Shown here: positions 28,119 through 36,202 of the stretch, in pieces
Layout: every line of letters begins with the position of its first letter
How positions within the stretch are numbered: the first letter of the stretch is position 1
Assembly: GCF_013761005.1 (NCBI RefSeq)
Contig: NZ_JACDUS010000002.1
Location: 310,001-374,000 of the forward strand
Reading direction: 5' to 3'
Source: Desulfosalsimonas propionicica
Lineage (GTDB): Bacteria > Desulfobacterota > Desulfobacteria > Desulfobacterales > Desulfosalsimonadaceae
DNA length: 64,000 nucleotides
Made by a program: the position numbers and the translations under genes
Notes under the pieces: generated by a model
Databases searched by the model: none
The model's input: only the letters and a program-made list of their open reading frames with translations
Told to the model about the DNA's origin: nothing

Positions 28119-29071
28119 TCCGGTGGATTTTCAAATACCTGGTATTGATTTTTGTTTTTTGCGCCGTGGCCGGTTTGAGCACCTATTTCACCCTTTCTTT
28201 TTTCATCCAAAGCGAAGATACGGTACTGGTGCCGGATTTGACCGGCAAAAATGCAGTTGCTGCGCTGGAAACCCTTTCCGCCCTGGAATTAAACACCCGG
28301 GTGGGGGCAAAGCAATACAGCACGGAAGTGCCCGAATATCACGTAATCGCCCAGAAGCCCGCCCCGGGCCGGAGCATCAAGGTCAACCGCGAAGTGTCCC
28401 TGGTAATCTCCAGGGGGCCTTCCACCGTGACCGTGCCGGATGTAAAAAACCAGGAACTGGACCAGGCCCGGATGACCCTGGAGCAAAAAGGCCTGACGGC
28501 CGGGACGGTGACCCGTGTTTATGATGCAAATACTCCGCGCCGCCGGATTATGGCTCAGCATCCGGCTCCGAAAGATGGCGTGCAGCGCAGCAGTCCAGTG
28601 AACCTGCTGGTTAGCGCCGGTCCACGGCCGAAGGCGTACATGATGCCGGACCTGCGCGATAAATTTCTGGATGAGGCCATGCTTTCCATTGAAAGCCATC
28701 AAATCAGCCTTGAAGAACTCAAATCTGTCCATGACCCGTCAAAACCTGAAAACACGGTCACGGGCCAGGCACCGCCGCCCGGATACCGGGTTGAAGCCGG
28801 CGCTCCGGTTCGCCTGATCATCAACCGCCGGCCCGGAAGCCGGCAAGCCGGCCGGGATGAAAAAAAGCCGCTTTTCTCCCATCGACTGGCACCGGGTTTT
28901 TTAAAGCAGCGGGTGAGATTGGAGATGAGCGGGTTTGGCGCCCATATGGTATTGTATGAAGGCCTTATGGATCCAGGCGCCGTGATCTGGGCCATTGTTC
29001 CGGAGCATACAGAAGCTGCGGTTTTTCTGTATGTAAACGGCCAACTTGTTGAGTCAAAGATCTACAACTGA
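28115..29071 (+). CDS. Membrane-anchored PASTA-repeat protein without a kinase domain
   Basis: The 318-residue protein starts at ATG 28115, overlapping the rsmB stop. It has one N-terminal TM segment (about 4-28, YLVLIFVFCAVAGLSTYF) and then three PASTA domains (about 40-105, 110-175 and 178-245), each starting with VPDL/VPDV/MPDL. A C-terminal domain of about 70 residues follows (SHRLAPGFLKQRVRLEMSG region). PASTA domains bind peptidoglycan fragments and usually belong to PrkC kinases or PBPs; no kinase or transpeptidase is attached here. Placement after rsmB fits a conserved deltaproteobacterial layout. The role is probably envelope sensing or wall binding. A frame extending upstream to 28046 would overlap rsmB by 70 bases and adds no domain. 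Confidence 0.9.
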   Translation: MIRWIFKYLVLIFVFCAVAGLSTYFTLSFFIQSEDTVLVPDLTGKNAVAALETLSALELNTRVGAKQYSTEVPEYHVIAQKPAPGRSIKVNREVSLVISRGPSTVTVPDVKNQELDQARMTLEQKGLTAGTVTRVYDANTPRRRIMAQHPAPKDGVQRSSPVNLLVSAGPRPKAYMMPDLRDKFLDEAMLSIESHQISLEELKSVHDPSKPENTVTGQAPPPGYRVEAGAPVRLIINRRPGSRQAGRDEKKPLFSHRLAPGFLKQRVRLEMSGFGAHMVLYEGLMDPGAVIWAIVPEHTEAAVFLYVNGQLVESKIYN

Positions 29072-29075
29072 TAAA

Positions 29076-29120
29076 GCCTGTAAAAAGACTTTTTTACAGG
29101 CAGTGTTAAGTTTTAAGTGA
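29076..29120 (-). repeat. R1 intergenic repeat, copy (d)
   Basis: Hairpin GCCTGTAAAAAG / TTTTTTACAGGC directly after the PASTA stop, then CAGTGTTAAGTTTTAAGTG. It is inverted relative to copy (b) and fills most of the 73-base gap before rpe. Confidence 0.85.
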
Positions 29121-29144
29121 CAAAAACCCCATGGAGAATGACAG

Positions 29145-29840
29145 ATGAACGCGATCATTGCCCCCTCGATTCTTTCTGCTGATTTTGCCAGGCTCGGACA
29201 GGAAATCACGGCCGTGGAACAGGCCGGTGCCGACTGGATCCACGTGGATGTCATGGACGGCCACTTTGTTCCAAACATCACCCTGGGCCCCATGGTGGTG
29301 GAAGCCGCCCGGAAAACAACCGCCCTGCCCCTTGATGTGCACCTGATGATTGACAATCCGGATGAATTTATCGGCGAGTTTGCCAAAGCCGGTGCAGACC
29401 TGATATCCGTGCATGCTGAAACCTGCCCGCACCTGCACCGCACTGTGGAGTTAATCGAAAGCTCCGGATGCCGTCCCGGCGTGGTGCTCAACCCGGCTAC
29501 ACCTTTGAGCTGTCTGGACTGGATTCTTGAGCGGCTTCATTTTGTGCTTTTAATGAGCGTAAATCCCGGCTTTGGGGGCCAGTCCTTTATAGACGCTTCG
29601 CTGGACAAAATCCTGGCGCTCAGACAGATCATTGTCCGCCATGGGCTTTCCACCCTGATCCAGGTCGACGGCGGGGTCAATGCCCAGACCATCGGAAAAA
29701 TTGCAGCAGCCGGCACGGACGTGTTTGTTGCCGGGTCTGCCATTTTTAAAAGTCCGGATTACAGCCAAACCATTTCCGGCATGAAAGCCGCTGCCGCAGA
29801 AGCTGCAGCCCCCCGGTTTCAAGAGGTCGGAAAAGACTGA
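29145..29840 (+). CDS. rpe: Ribulose-phosphate 3-epimerase
   Basis: Interconverts ribulose 5-phosphate and xylulose 5-phosphate. The 231-residue TIM-barrel enzyme has the N-terminal [14 protein letters not shown], the metal-binding [15 protein letters not shown] with His, [10 protein letters not shown] and VDGGVN motifs. All catalytic Asp/His ligands are visible. A GGAG precedes the ATG. It is separated from the PASTA gene by an R1 repeat, so it may have its own promoter or depend on read-through. Confidence 0.97.
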   Translation: MNAIIAPSILSADFARLGQEITAVEQAGADWIHVDVMDGHFVPNITLGPMVVEAARKTTALPLDVHLMIDNPDEFIGEFAKAGADLISVHAETCPHLHRTVELIESSGCRPGVVLNPATPLSCLDWILERLHFVLLMSVNPGFGGQSFIDASLDKILALRQIIVRHGLSTLIQVDGGVNAQTIGKIAAAGTDVFVAGSAIFKSPDYSQTISGMKAAAAEAAAPRFQEVGKD

Positions 29841-29869
29841 AAAACCCGAAGCAAAAGGAATCAGGCCAG

Positions 29870-30313
29870 ATGGAAACCAAACAGATCCTGGTGATTCACG
29901 GCCCCAACTTAAATATGCTCGGCAGCCGGGAGCCGCAAACCTACGGCACGCAAAGCCTTGCCGATATTGATGCCGCCCTGGTCCAGGCCGCCCGGGCGCA
30001 CAACGCAGGACTGCAAACCCTCCAGTCCAATCACGAGGGCCAGATTGTGGATGCCATCCAGCAGGCCCGGGGCGCGTTTGACGCCCTGATCATCAACCCG
30101 GCCGGCTACACGCACACCAGCGTGGCCATCCGGGATGCCATTGCCATGCTGGAAATTCCGGTCATTGAAATTCATCTGTCCAACATATACAAGCGCGAGC
30201 CTTTCAGGCACAGATCCATGATCACGGACGTGGCCACAGGCCAGATCTGCGGATTTGGCCACCACGGATATCTGCTGGCCCTGCAGGCAGCGCTTCAGAT
30301 GATAAAGGCATAA
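29870..30313 (+). CDS. aroQ: 3-dehydroquinate dehydratase, type II
   Basis: Third step of the shikimate pathway. The 147-residue small dodecameric enzyme has GPNLNMLGSREPQTYG (about 10-25) with the catalytic Tyr, the QSNHEGQI loop, INPAGYTHTSVA with Asn, and HLSNIYKREPFR. Length is normal. AAGGAA lies about 10 bases upstream of the ATG. It follows rpe by 29 bases. Confidence 0.97.
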   Translation: METKQILVIHGPNLNMLGSREPQTYGTQSLADIDAALVQAARAHNAGLQTLQSNHEGQIVDAIQQARGAFDALIINPAGYTHTSVAIRDAIAMLEIPVIEIHLSNIYKREPFRHRSMITDVATGQICGFGHHGYLLALQAALQMIKA

Positions 30314-30323
30314 CAGGACGTTA

Positions 30324-30356
30324 CGGGCCCGGCCGGAAACCGGGCCCGCTGTCGGG
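30324..30356 (+). terminator. GC-rich hairpin between convergent aroQ and asd
   Basis: CGGGCCCGG pairs with CCGGGCCCG, with GGGTTTT following some bases later. A plausible terminator for the rightward operon, though the T run is short and displaced. Confidence 0.55.
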
Positions 30357-30358
30357 TT

Positions 30359-31477
30359 TTATCCGCCCAGGTATTCCAGTGCGATATTGAGCATGCGGCG
30401 GATGGGTTCGGCAGCCCCCCAAAGGAGCTGGTCGCCAGCGGTAAAAAAGCTCAGATATTCCGGGCCCATGTTCATTTTCCGGATGCGGCCCACCGGCACA
30501 CTCAGGGTGCCGGACACGGCAGCAGGCGTCAGCCGTGCAAGGGTGTCTTGCTTGGTGTTGGGCACGGTTTCCACCCAATCATTGGCAGCGCCGATCATGC
30601 CGGCGATTTCATCAACAGGCACATCCCGGGTGAGCTTTACGGCAATGGCCTGGCTGTGGCTGCGCATGGCGCCGATGCGGACGCAGATGCCGTCTATGGG
30701 AATCGGGGAATCGGTCTGCAGAATCTTGTTGGTTTCGGCAAACCCTTTCCATTCCTCCTTGGTCTGGCCGGATTCCATGGCACTGTCAATCCAGGGAATC
30801 AGGCTGCCGGCAAGGGGGACCCCGAAGTGCTCAACAGGAAAATCTTCGCCCGACATGGCGTCAAGCACCCGCCGGTCGATGTCCAGGATGGCTGAGGCCG
30901 GATCGGCCATCAGGTCTTGAGCGCTTTGGCCGATGATTTTCATCTGGGAAACCAGTTCCCGCATGTTCTTGGCCCCTGACCCGGAGGCCGCCTGGTAGGT
31001 CATGGAAGTCATCCACTCCACCAGATTGTTTTCAAACAGGGCGCCTGCGGCCATGAGCATGAGGCTGACGGTGCAGTTGCCGCCGATAAAGTTTTTCACC
31101 CCGTCGGCCAGGGCCTGGTCAATGATTTTTCTGTTGACCGGATCGAGCACGATAATGCTGTCATCGGCCATGCGAAGAGCGGATGCCGCATCAATCCAGT
31201 AGCCGTTCCAACCCTTGCTTCGCAGTTCCGGGTAAACTTTCTGGGTATAACCGCTGCCCTGACAGGTGACAATAATGTCCATACCGGCCAGCAGGTCGGT
31301 GTCATGCGCGTCTGCCAGGGGCGAAACGGGTTTTCCGATATCCGGGCCGGCCTGGCCTGCCTGGGAGGTGGAGGCAAAAAGCGGTTCAAAGCCCTCAAAT
31401 CCATTTTCCGCCCGCATGCGGTCCATGAGCACAGAGCCCACCATGCCCCGCCATCCGATAAAAGCAACCTTTAACAT
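30359..31477 (-). CDS. asd: Aspartate-semialdehyde dehydrogenase
   Basis: Reduces aspartyl phosphate to the semialdehyde for lysine/DAP, threonine and methionine synthesis. From ATG 31477 (AAGGAG 7 bases upstream) it has 372 residues, the long gammaproteobacterial type. Landmarks are GWRGMVGSVL near the N-terminus, the catalytic Cys in GGNCTVSLM, and QAASGSGAKNMREL. A second ATG six bases upstream is too close to the ribosome site. It is monocistronic and converges on aroQ. Confidence 0.96.
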   Translation of the reverse strand: MLKVAFIGWRGMVGSVLMDRMRAENGFEGFEPLFASTSQAGQAGPDIGKPVSPLADAHDTDLLAGMDIIVTCQGSGYTQKVYPELRSKGWNGYWIDAASALRMADDSIIVLDPVNRKIIDQALADGVKNFIGGNCTVSLMLMAAGALFENNLVEWMTSMTYQAASGSGAKNMRELVSQMKIIGQSAQDLMADPASAILDIDRRVLDAMSGEDFPVEHFGVPLAGSLIPWIDSAMESGQTKEEWKGFAETNKILQTDSPIPIDGICVRIGAMRSHSQAIAVKLTRDVPVDEIAGMIGAANDWVETVPNTKQDTLARLTPAAVSGTLSVPVGRIRKMNMGPEYLSFFTAGDQLLWGAAEPIRRMLNIALEYLGG

Positions 31478-31672
31478 ATGCATTCTCCTTTAAACATAGG
31501 GTATCTGAAAAGATAACCGTATTTACTTATAAGCCGTTGACGTGCTTTGTCAACCGTGAATCTGCCGATGATTTAAACCCTCAGTAAAAAATTGAATACT
31601 CAGCGGTTTGATGGTAAATTCAACACTACAGGCAAACTTCTGTCATGACACGAAAGATTTGCGAAAACAGCC

Positions 31673-32902
31673 ATGCCCATTTTTGAATACAGCGCCTTAA
31701 ATGCCAAAGGCAAAAGCGTCTCTGACATTATTGATGCTGAGAGCGTGTCCGCGGCCAGGCAGAAGCTGCGGGCCGCCAGCATCTATCCGGTTTCCATCCG
31801 GGAGGTGCATGACAGCCAATCCCGCCAGACCGGTTTTCTGGAAAAATTGCTGCCCGCTTTCGGCTCCCGGGTCCGGCCCGGAGAACTGGCCATCATGACC
31901 CGGCAACTGGCCACCCTTTTGCAGGCCGGTTTTCCCCTGGTCTCGGCCATCTACACACTGATTCCCCAAACCCGTTCCAGGGTTTTAAAGCGGATGCTGT
32001 CTCAAATTAAAGACGCCATAGAAGAGGGATCCGGCTTTGCCGAGGCCCTGTCTGAATATCCTGAGACGTTTTCCCCCATCTATATCAACATGGTCCGCTC
32101 CGGTGAGTCCTCAGGCACCCTGGAACTAGTCTTAAACCGGTTGGCGGATATCACCGAGCGCCAGCAGGCGCTTTCCAACCGGGTCCGGTCGGCCATGGCC
32201 TACCCTGTTTTGATGTTGATTGTCGGGATCCTGATTCTGATGTTTTTGCTGACCTATATCGTGCCCAGCATTACCGCCATTTTCACGGACATGGACCAGT
32301 CCCTGCCCGCCCCGACCCGGGCCTTGATTGCGGTTAGTGAATTTTTAAAAGCCAGCTGGTGGATGCTTCTGGGGGCGATGGTGATGCTTTTGGCGGGACT
32401 TCGGCATTTCGGGCGTACCCAACAAGGGGCCTACCGGCTGGACAAGGCCGTTCTGCAAATTCCCCTGGCCGGCAATCTGAAAACCAAGCTGGCTGTAGCG
32501 CGTTTTTCCCGTACCCTTGGCTCGCTTCTGGAAAACGGGGTTCCCCTGATGGCGGCCTTAGACATTGTAAAAAACATCGTGGGCAACCGGGTGATTGCCG
32601 AGACCGTGCAAGCCGCTGCTGCCGAAGTGGAAAAAGGTGCCGGCCTGGGTAAATCCCTTGAATCCTCTCGGTTTTTCCCCCACCTGGCTGTTCAGATGAT
32701 CCAGGTGGGCGAAAACTCCGGGGAGCTGGAGGCCATGCTGGCCAAGATGGCCGATATTTATGAAAACGAGGTGGAAAGCACGGTTTCCGGTCTGACCGCC
32801 ATGCTCGAGCCTGCCATTATTCTGGTGATGGCCCTGGTGGTGGGCTTTATTGTCCTGTCGATCATCCTGCCCATTTTTGAAATGAATCAGATGATTGGAT
32901 AA
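31673..32902 (+). CDS. gspF: Type II secretion system inner-membrane platform protein GspF
   Basis: The 409-residue polytopic membrane protein of the T2SS/T4P platform has two T2SSF repeats (about 70-195 and 270-395), with hydrophobic segments at about 170-195, 220-240 and 375-400. Typical stretches are RQLATLLQAGFPL (in MTRQLATLL...), GLGKSLE and LEPAIILVMALVVGFIVLSI. It lies on the + strand, outside the leftward gspG-to-gspE operon, and converges with a TPR protein and a PilT fragment. It is the only gspF visible, so it probably completes that system. Confidence 0.94.
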   Translation: MPIFEYSALNAKGKSVSDIIDAESVSAARQKLRAASIYPVSIREVHDSQSRQTGFLEKLLPAFGSRVRPGELAIMTRQLATLLQAGFPLVSAIYTLIPQTRSRVLKRMLSQIKDAIEEGSGFAEALSEYPETFSPIYINMVRSGESSGTLELVLNRLADITERQQALSNRVRSAMAYPVLMLIVGILILMFLLTYIVPSITAIFTDMDQSLPAPTRALIAVSEFLKASWWMLLGAMVMLLAGLRHFGRTQQGAYRLDKAVLQIPLAGNLKTKLAVARFSRTLGSLLENGVPLMAALDIVKNIVGNRVIAETVQAAAAEVEKGAGLGKSLESSRFFPHLAVQMIQVGENSGELEAMLAKMADIYENEVESTVSGLTAMLEPAIILVMALVVGFIVLSIILPIFEMNQMIG

Positions 32903-32932
32903 CGGGGTCCAGCCCCCGGCCGTGCATGGGCC

Positions 32933-33163
32933 CTATTCCTGATTTTCCCGGGGTTTTTGGTCCGGCATCATTTCCCTGGCGTAGACTTCACAGTCCGCAG
33001 GGGTCAGCGGGGGAGCCGAGATCCGCTGGAGCTCATTGACAATGCGCAAAGACGGCGGGGCGCCGGCGGTGAGAATCAGATCGCTGGCATTGACGGTCAC
33101 GGCTTTTTTCAGCAGGGAAGTCAGCTTGGTGCCGCTTTGGGTGCATCTTGTGCATGTTGACAA
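32933..33163 (-). pseudogene. PilT-like ATPase N-terminal fragment, possibly frameshifted
   Basis: The 76-residue frame matches the N-terminal PAS-like part of PilT-type ATPases (LTSLLKKAVTVNASDLILTA, then GAPPSLRI, then PPLTPADCEVYAREMM) and then stops, far short of about 350 residues and without Walker A. A strong ribosome site AAGGGAG with ATG is at 33203, but in another frame; a frame change near 33140 would be needed to reach the PilT-like frame. It is therefore a remnant or a frameshifted small gene, placed between gspF and the TPR protein. Confidence 0.55.
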
Positions 33164-33223
33164 AAGCCTGTTGAGATTCCTGCCCTTTGCTGTCTGAAGC
33201 CATCGATTCTCCCTTGTTGTTGG

Positions 33224-34180
33224 TTAAAATGAGCCGTGAATCGCCAGCATTGCGCCCCTGGGCCGGAGCTGAAGGGAAACCGCAGGTCCGTGGGTGTCCT
33301 TGAGACGGCGGATAAAATGTTGGCTTTGCCGGTAATTGTATTTATGGGCGCTGGCCACCCCGCCGGCAATGCTGCCGCTGTAAAATCCCAGACCGGCAAG
33401 GCCGGTCAGGGCGCCGAGGGCGGGCAAATCCTCGTCAAAACATTGCCATGAAGCCAGTGCCAGCGCCGAGGTCAGAAAAAAAGCCACCCCGGCTTCCCGG
33501 AACCGGCCGGTATACAGATACCCCCCGCCGGGCACCGCAGACAGCAGACCGGCTGTCAACGGGCTTTTATGTTTTATTTCATCCGGATCATCAAGGGATG
33601 AAACAATCGCTGCAACATTATAGCGATCTTGATTTTTTTCACTAATGGCCAAAAACGACGATCTTGCCCGGGAGATGTCACCGGATTTCAGCAGAACCCA
33701 TGCCATTTGACTGCGGGCCCTGTCCCGGATTTTCGGATCGGTCTGCTGCCGGATGATTTGCCGGAGCATCATCGCTGAACTCTCAATGTCATTTTGCTTC
33801 TGATAACACCGGCTGATCATGAACCTGGCTTCAATGGCCTGTTTGGCGCCGGGATAGGATCGAATCACCCTGTCAAACGCATCTATGGCCTGCTGATATT
33901 TTTGCATGGAAAAACGGGCCATGCCCGCGTAAAATGCGGCATCCGGTGCCCGGTCATCATCGGCAAAAAAATGGACAAACCGGTCAAATTCCGTTGCCGC
34001 AGCCTGAAAGTCCTGTTGTTCATAAAGTTTTTGCGCAAATTTGTAAGCATCTGCAGGGTGCATCTGCCACTGCCGGGCCGACAGGGTCTGGGGGCACAAA
34101 AGAATCCAGACTGTAAGAAGCACACAACCAGCAGGCATTGCGTAAAAAATCAGACTGTTTGATAATTTTTTCCAACCCAT
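33224..34180 (-). CDS. TPR-repeat protein with a C-terminal hydrophobic domain
   Basis: The 318-residue protein starts with a hydrophobic N-terminal segment (about 9-32, IFYAMPAGCVLLTVWILLC), then TPR-like repeats (about 40-185: DAYKFAQKLYEQQDFQAAAT, MARFSMQKYQQAIDAF, SYPGAKQAIEARFMISRCYQ), then a Gly-rich hydrophobic region (about 210-280, AGLLSAVPGGGYLYTGRF and LTSALALASW). The last part is basic. I do not know a named family. It could be a membrane-anchored scaffold or YbgF-like protein. The gsp terminator separates it from gspE, so it is likely its own transcript. Confidence 0.75.
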   Translation of the reverse strand: MGWKKLSNSLIFYAMPAGCVLLTVWILLCPQTLSARQWQMHPADAYKFAQKLYEQQDFQAAATEFDRFVHFFADDDRAPDAAFYAGMARFSMQKYQQAIDAFDRVIRSYPGAKQAIEARFMISRCYQKQNDIESSAMMLRQIIRQQTDPKIRDRARSQMAWVLLKSGDISRARSSFLAISEKNQDRYNVAAIVSSLDDPDEIKHKSPLTAGLLSAVPGGGYLYTGRFREAGVAFFLTSALALASWQCFDEDLPALGALTGLAGLGFYSGSIAGGVASAHKYNYRQSQHFIRRLKDTHGPAVSLQLRPRGAMLAIHGSF

Positions 34181-34302
34181 CCAAAACCCCGACTCTTTTT
34201 GATGCTGGTTAAAAATGATGCGCCTGTAAAAAGCTGTTTATCCCGCCGACCGCATTTTTCCAGAAAGGAAATCCATAAGCGCCTTGGCTGGTCGGCAGCG
34301 CG

Positions 34303-34333
34303 AAAAAGGAGGTTCCTCGCTTCAGGAGCCTCC
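34303..34333 (-). terminator. Rho-independent terminator of the gspG-E operon
   Basis: On the minus strand GGAGGCTCCT pairs with AGGAACCTCC (one mismatch) around GAAGCG and is followed by TTTTT. It is 108 bases after the gspE stop. Confidence 0.8.
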
Positions 34334-34440
34334 TGAAGCCTCAATTTCCGCTCGGAAACCCGCTTTTCCGCGCCGCCGTAAGGGTACAGCAGTACAATTT
34401 CGATATAGTGTAAAAAAGGGATTTCCTCGGAAGTCCAATA

Positions 34441-36174
34441 TCAGCTTTGGGTGACCCGCAAAACCTCCTCAATGGTGGTCTGTCCTTTCAATACCTTGTC
34501 AATACCGTCCTGATAAAGCGTTGTCATTCCGGCCTGCACGGCTTCCATCTTGATCCTGTGGGAATCATAGGTTTTTAAAACCAGGTTCTGCAGCTCAGGG
34601 CTCAATTCAAGGATCTCATAGATTCCCAGGCGTCCCCGGTATCCGCTGTTAAAACAACTGCTGCAGCCCACGGCCTTATAGATGACTGATTTTTCGGCCT
34701 GCTGCGGATCAAGACCAAGACGCTTCAGGGTGGCGGCATCCGGTGTATAGGCCTGTTTGCATTCATTACAGAGCAGTCGCAACAGCCGCTGGGCGATCAC
34801 GGCGATTACCGAGGAGGAAATCAAAAAAGGCTCGATTCCCAGATCCACCAGGCGGGTAATGGCACTTGCCGAGTCGTTTGTGTGCAGGGTGGAAAATACC
34901 AGGTGACCGGTCAAGGCCGATTGCACGCCGATTTCAGCGGTTTCCAGATCGCGCATCTCCCCGATGAGAATCACATCCGGGTCCTGGCGGACAATGGAGC
35001 GAAGCCCCCTTGCAAAGGTGAGTTCGATTCTTGAGTTGACCTGAATCTGGTTGACCCCCTTTAGCTGGTATTCCACCGGGTCCTCGATGGTGATGATATT
35101 GATATCCGGGGAGTTGAGGCTGGAGAGCACGGCATACAGGGTGGTTGTTTTTCCGCTGCCCGTGGGGCCGGTTACCAGGATGATGCCGTGGGAATAACGG
35201 ATCAGCCGGCGGATGGTATCGAGTTTTGTCTGCGACAGGCCCAGCTCTGTGAGCTGAAACAGAGAGCCGGACTTGTTGAGCAGCCGCATCACCACCCGCT
35301 CCCCGTACTGGATCGGAATGGTGGAAACCCGGATGTCAATACTTTGATCACCGATTTTGACCTCAAAGCGGCCGTCCTGGGGCAGGCGCTTTTCCGCGAT
35401 ATTCATCCTGGCCATGACCTTGATGCGCGATGCCAGCGACGCCTGCATCCACTTTGGGGGTGTGAGAAGATCATAGAGAATGCCGTCGACCCGGTAGCGG
35501 ATTTTTAAGCTGTATTGCTCCGGCTCAATGTGAATGTCACTGGCACCGATTTTTACAGACTGGGAAATCACGTGGTTGACCAGCTTGATGATGGGCGCAT
35601 CACTGGTATCATCAAGAAGGTCGGCGGTTTCCTCTATTTCGCTGATAATGCTGCCGGTGTTGTCCTCCATGTCGGCCACAAGCTGTTCTGCCGTGTCCCG
35701 GCTGCTGTCAAAGGCCATGTTGATCAGGGAATAAATGGCATCCCGGGGCGCGAGCACAACATCAAATTCATCGATTTCCAGAAGCCGCACCAGATCATCC
35801 AGGGGCTGGAAAGCCGAGGGATCATTGATGGCAATTACCGGGCGCGTGGTTTCGGCCTCATCGCTGCCGGGTTTTTCCGGATCAGCAGCACATGTCCGGC
35901 AGATGGGCACCATGGCGTATTTTTTCAGAAACCCGATGGGCACCCTGCGCGCAAATTCCGTGTCAAAATCCTCCGGCGGCAGATGGGTCCAAAACGGCAG
36001 GTCATAAACCCGGGAAAAGGCCTGGAGCAGCTGATGTTCCGAAAGGATCTTCTTTTTCAGGATCACCTCGGACAAGGGCACATTCTGCTGCCTTGCCAGT
36101 CTTCCGGCTTCAGCGATATCGTTTTCATCCACGCCAAAATCATGGACCAATATGTCGGTTAAGTGCTGTTTCAT
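34441..36174 (-). CDS. gspE: Type II secretion ATPase GspE
   Basis: The 577-residue cytoplasmic ATPase powers pseudopilus assembly. It has an N1E-like domain (LSEVILKKKILSEHQLLQAF), the Walker A GPTGSGKTTTL, the Asp box, Walker B (IGEMRDLETAEIGVQSA), the His box and the four-cysteine zinc motif (CNECKQAY...CSSCFNSGY). An unusual insert with CRTCAADPE lies at about 93-101. The operon order puts it last, after gspD; the secretion terminator follows it. Confidence 0.97.
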   Translation of the reverse strand: MKQHLTDILVHDFGVDENDIAEAGRLARQQNVPLSEVILKKKILSEHQLLQAFSRVYDLPFWTHLPPEDFDTEFARRVPIGFLKKYAMVPICRTCAADPEKPGSDEAETTRPVIAINDPSAFQPLDDLVRLLEIDEFDVVLAPRDAIYSLINMAFDSSRDTAEQLVADMEDNTGSIISEIEETADLLDDTSDAPIIKLVNHVISQSVKIGASDIHIEPEQYSLKIRYRVDGILYDLLTPPKWMQASLASRIKVMARMNIAEKRLPQDGRFEVKIGDQSIDIRVSTIPIQYGERVVMRLLNKSGSLFQLTELGLSQTKLDTIRRLIRYSHGIILVTGPTGSGKTTTLYAVLSSLNSPDINIITIEDPVEYQLKGVNQIQVNSRIELTFARGLRSIVRQDPDVILIGEMRDLETAEIGVQSALTGHLVFSTLHTNDSASAITRLVDLGIEPFLISSSVIAVIAQRLLRLLCNECKQAYTPDAATLKRLGLDPQQAEKSVIYKAVGCSSCFNSGYRGRLGIYEILELSPELQNLVLKTYDSHRIKMEAVQAGMTTLYQDGIDKVLKGQTTIEEVLRVTQS

Positions 36175-36202
36175 TGACGGCTGTCTTCTTTTGATGCCGG
36201 CT

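Noticed and set aside
34181-34440. Possible small gene between the TPR protein and gspE
   Set aside because: Only a terminator hairpin and a short AT-rich stretch are seen; no start with a ribosome site opens a sensible frame.
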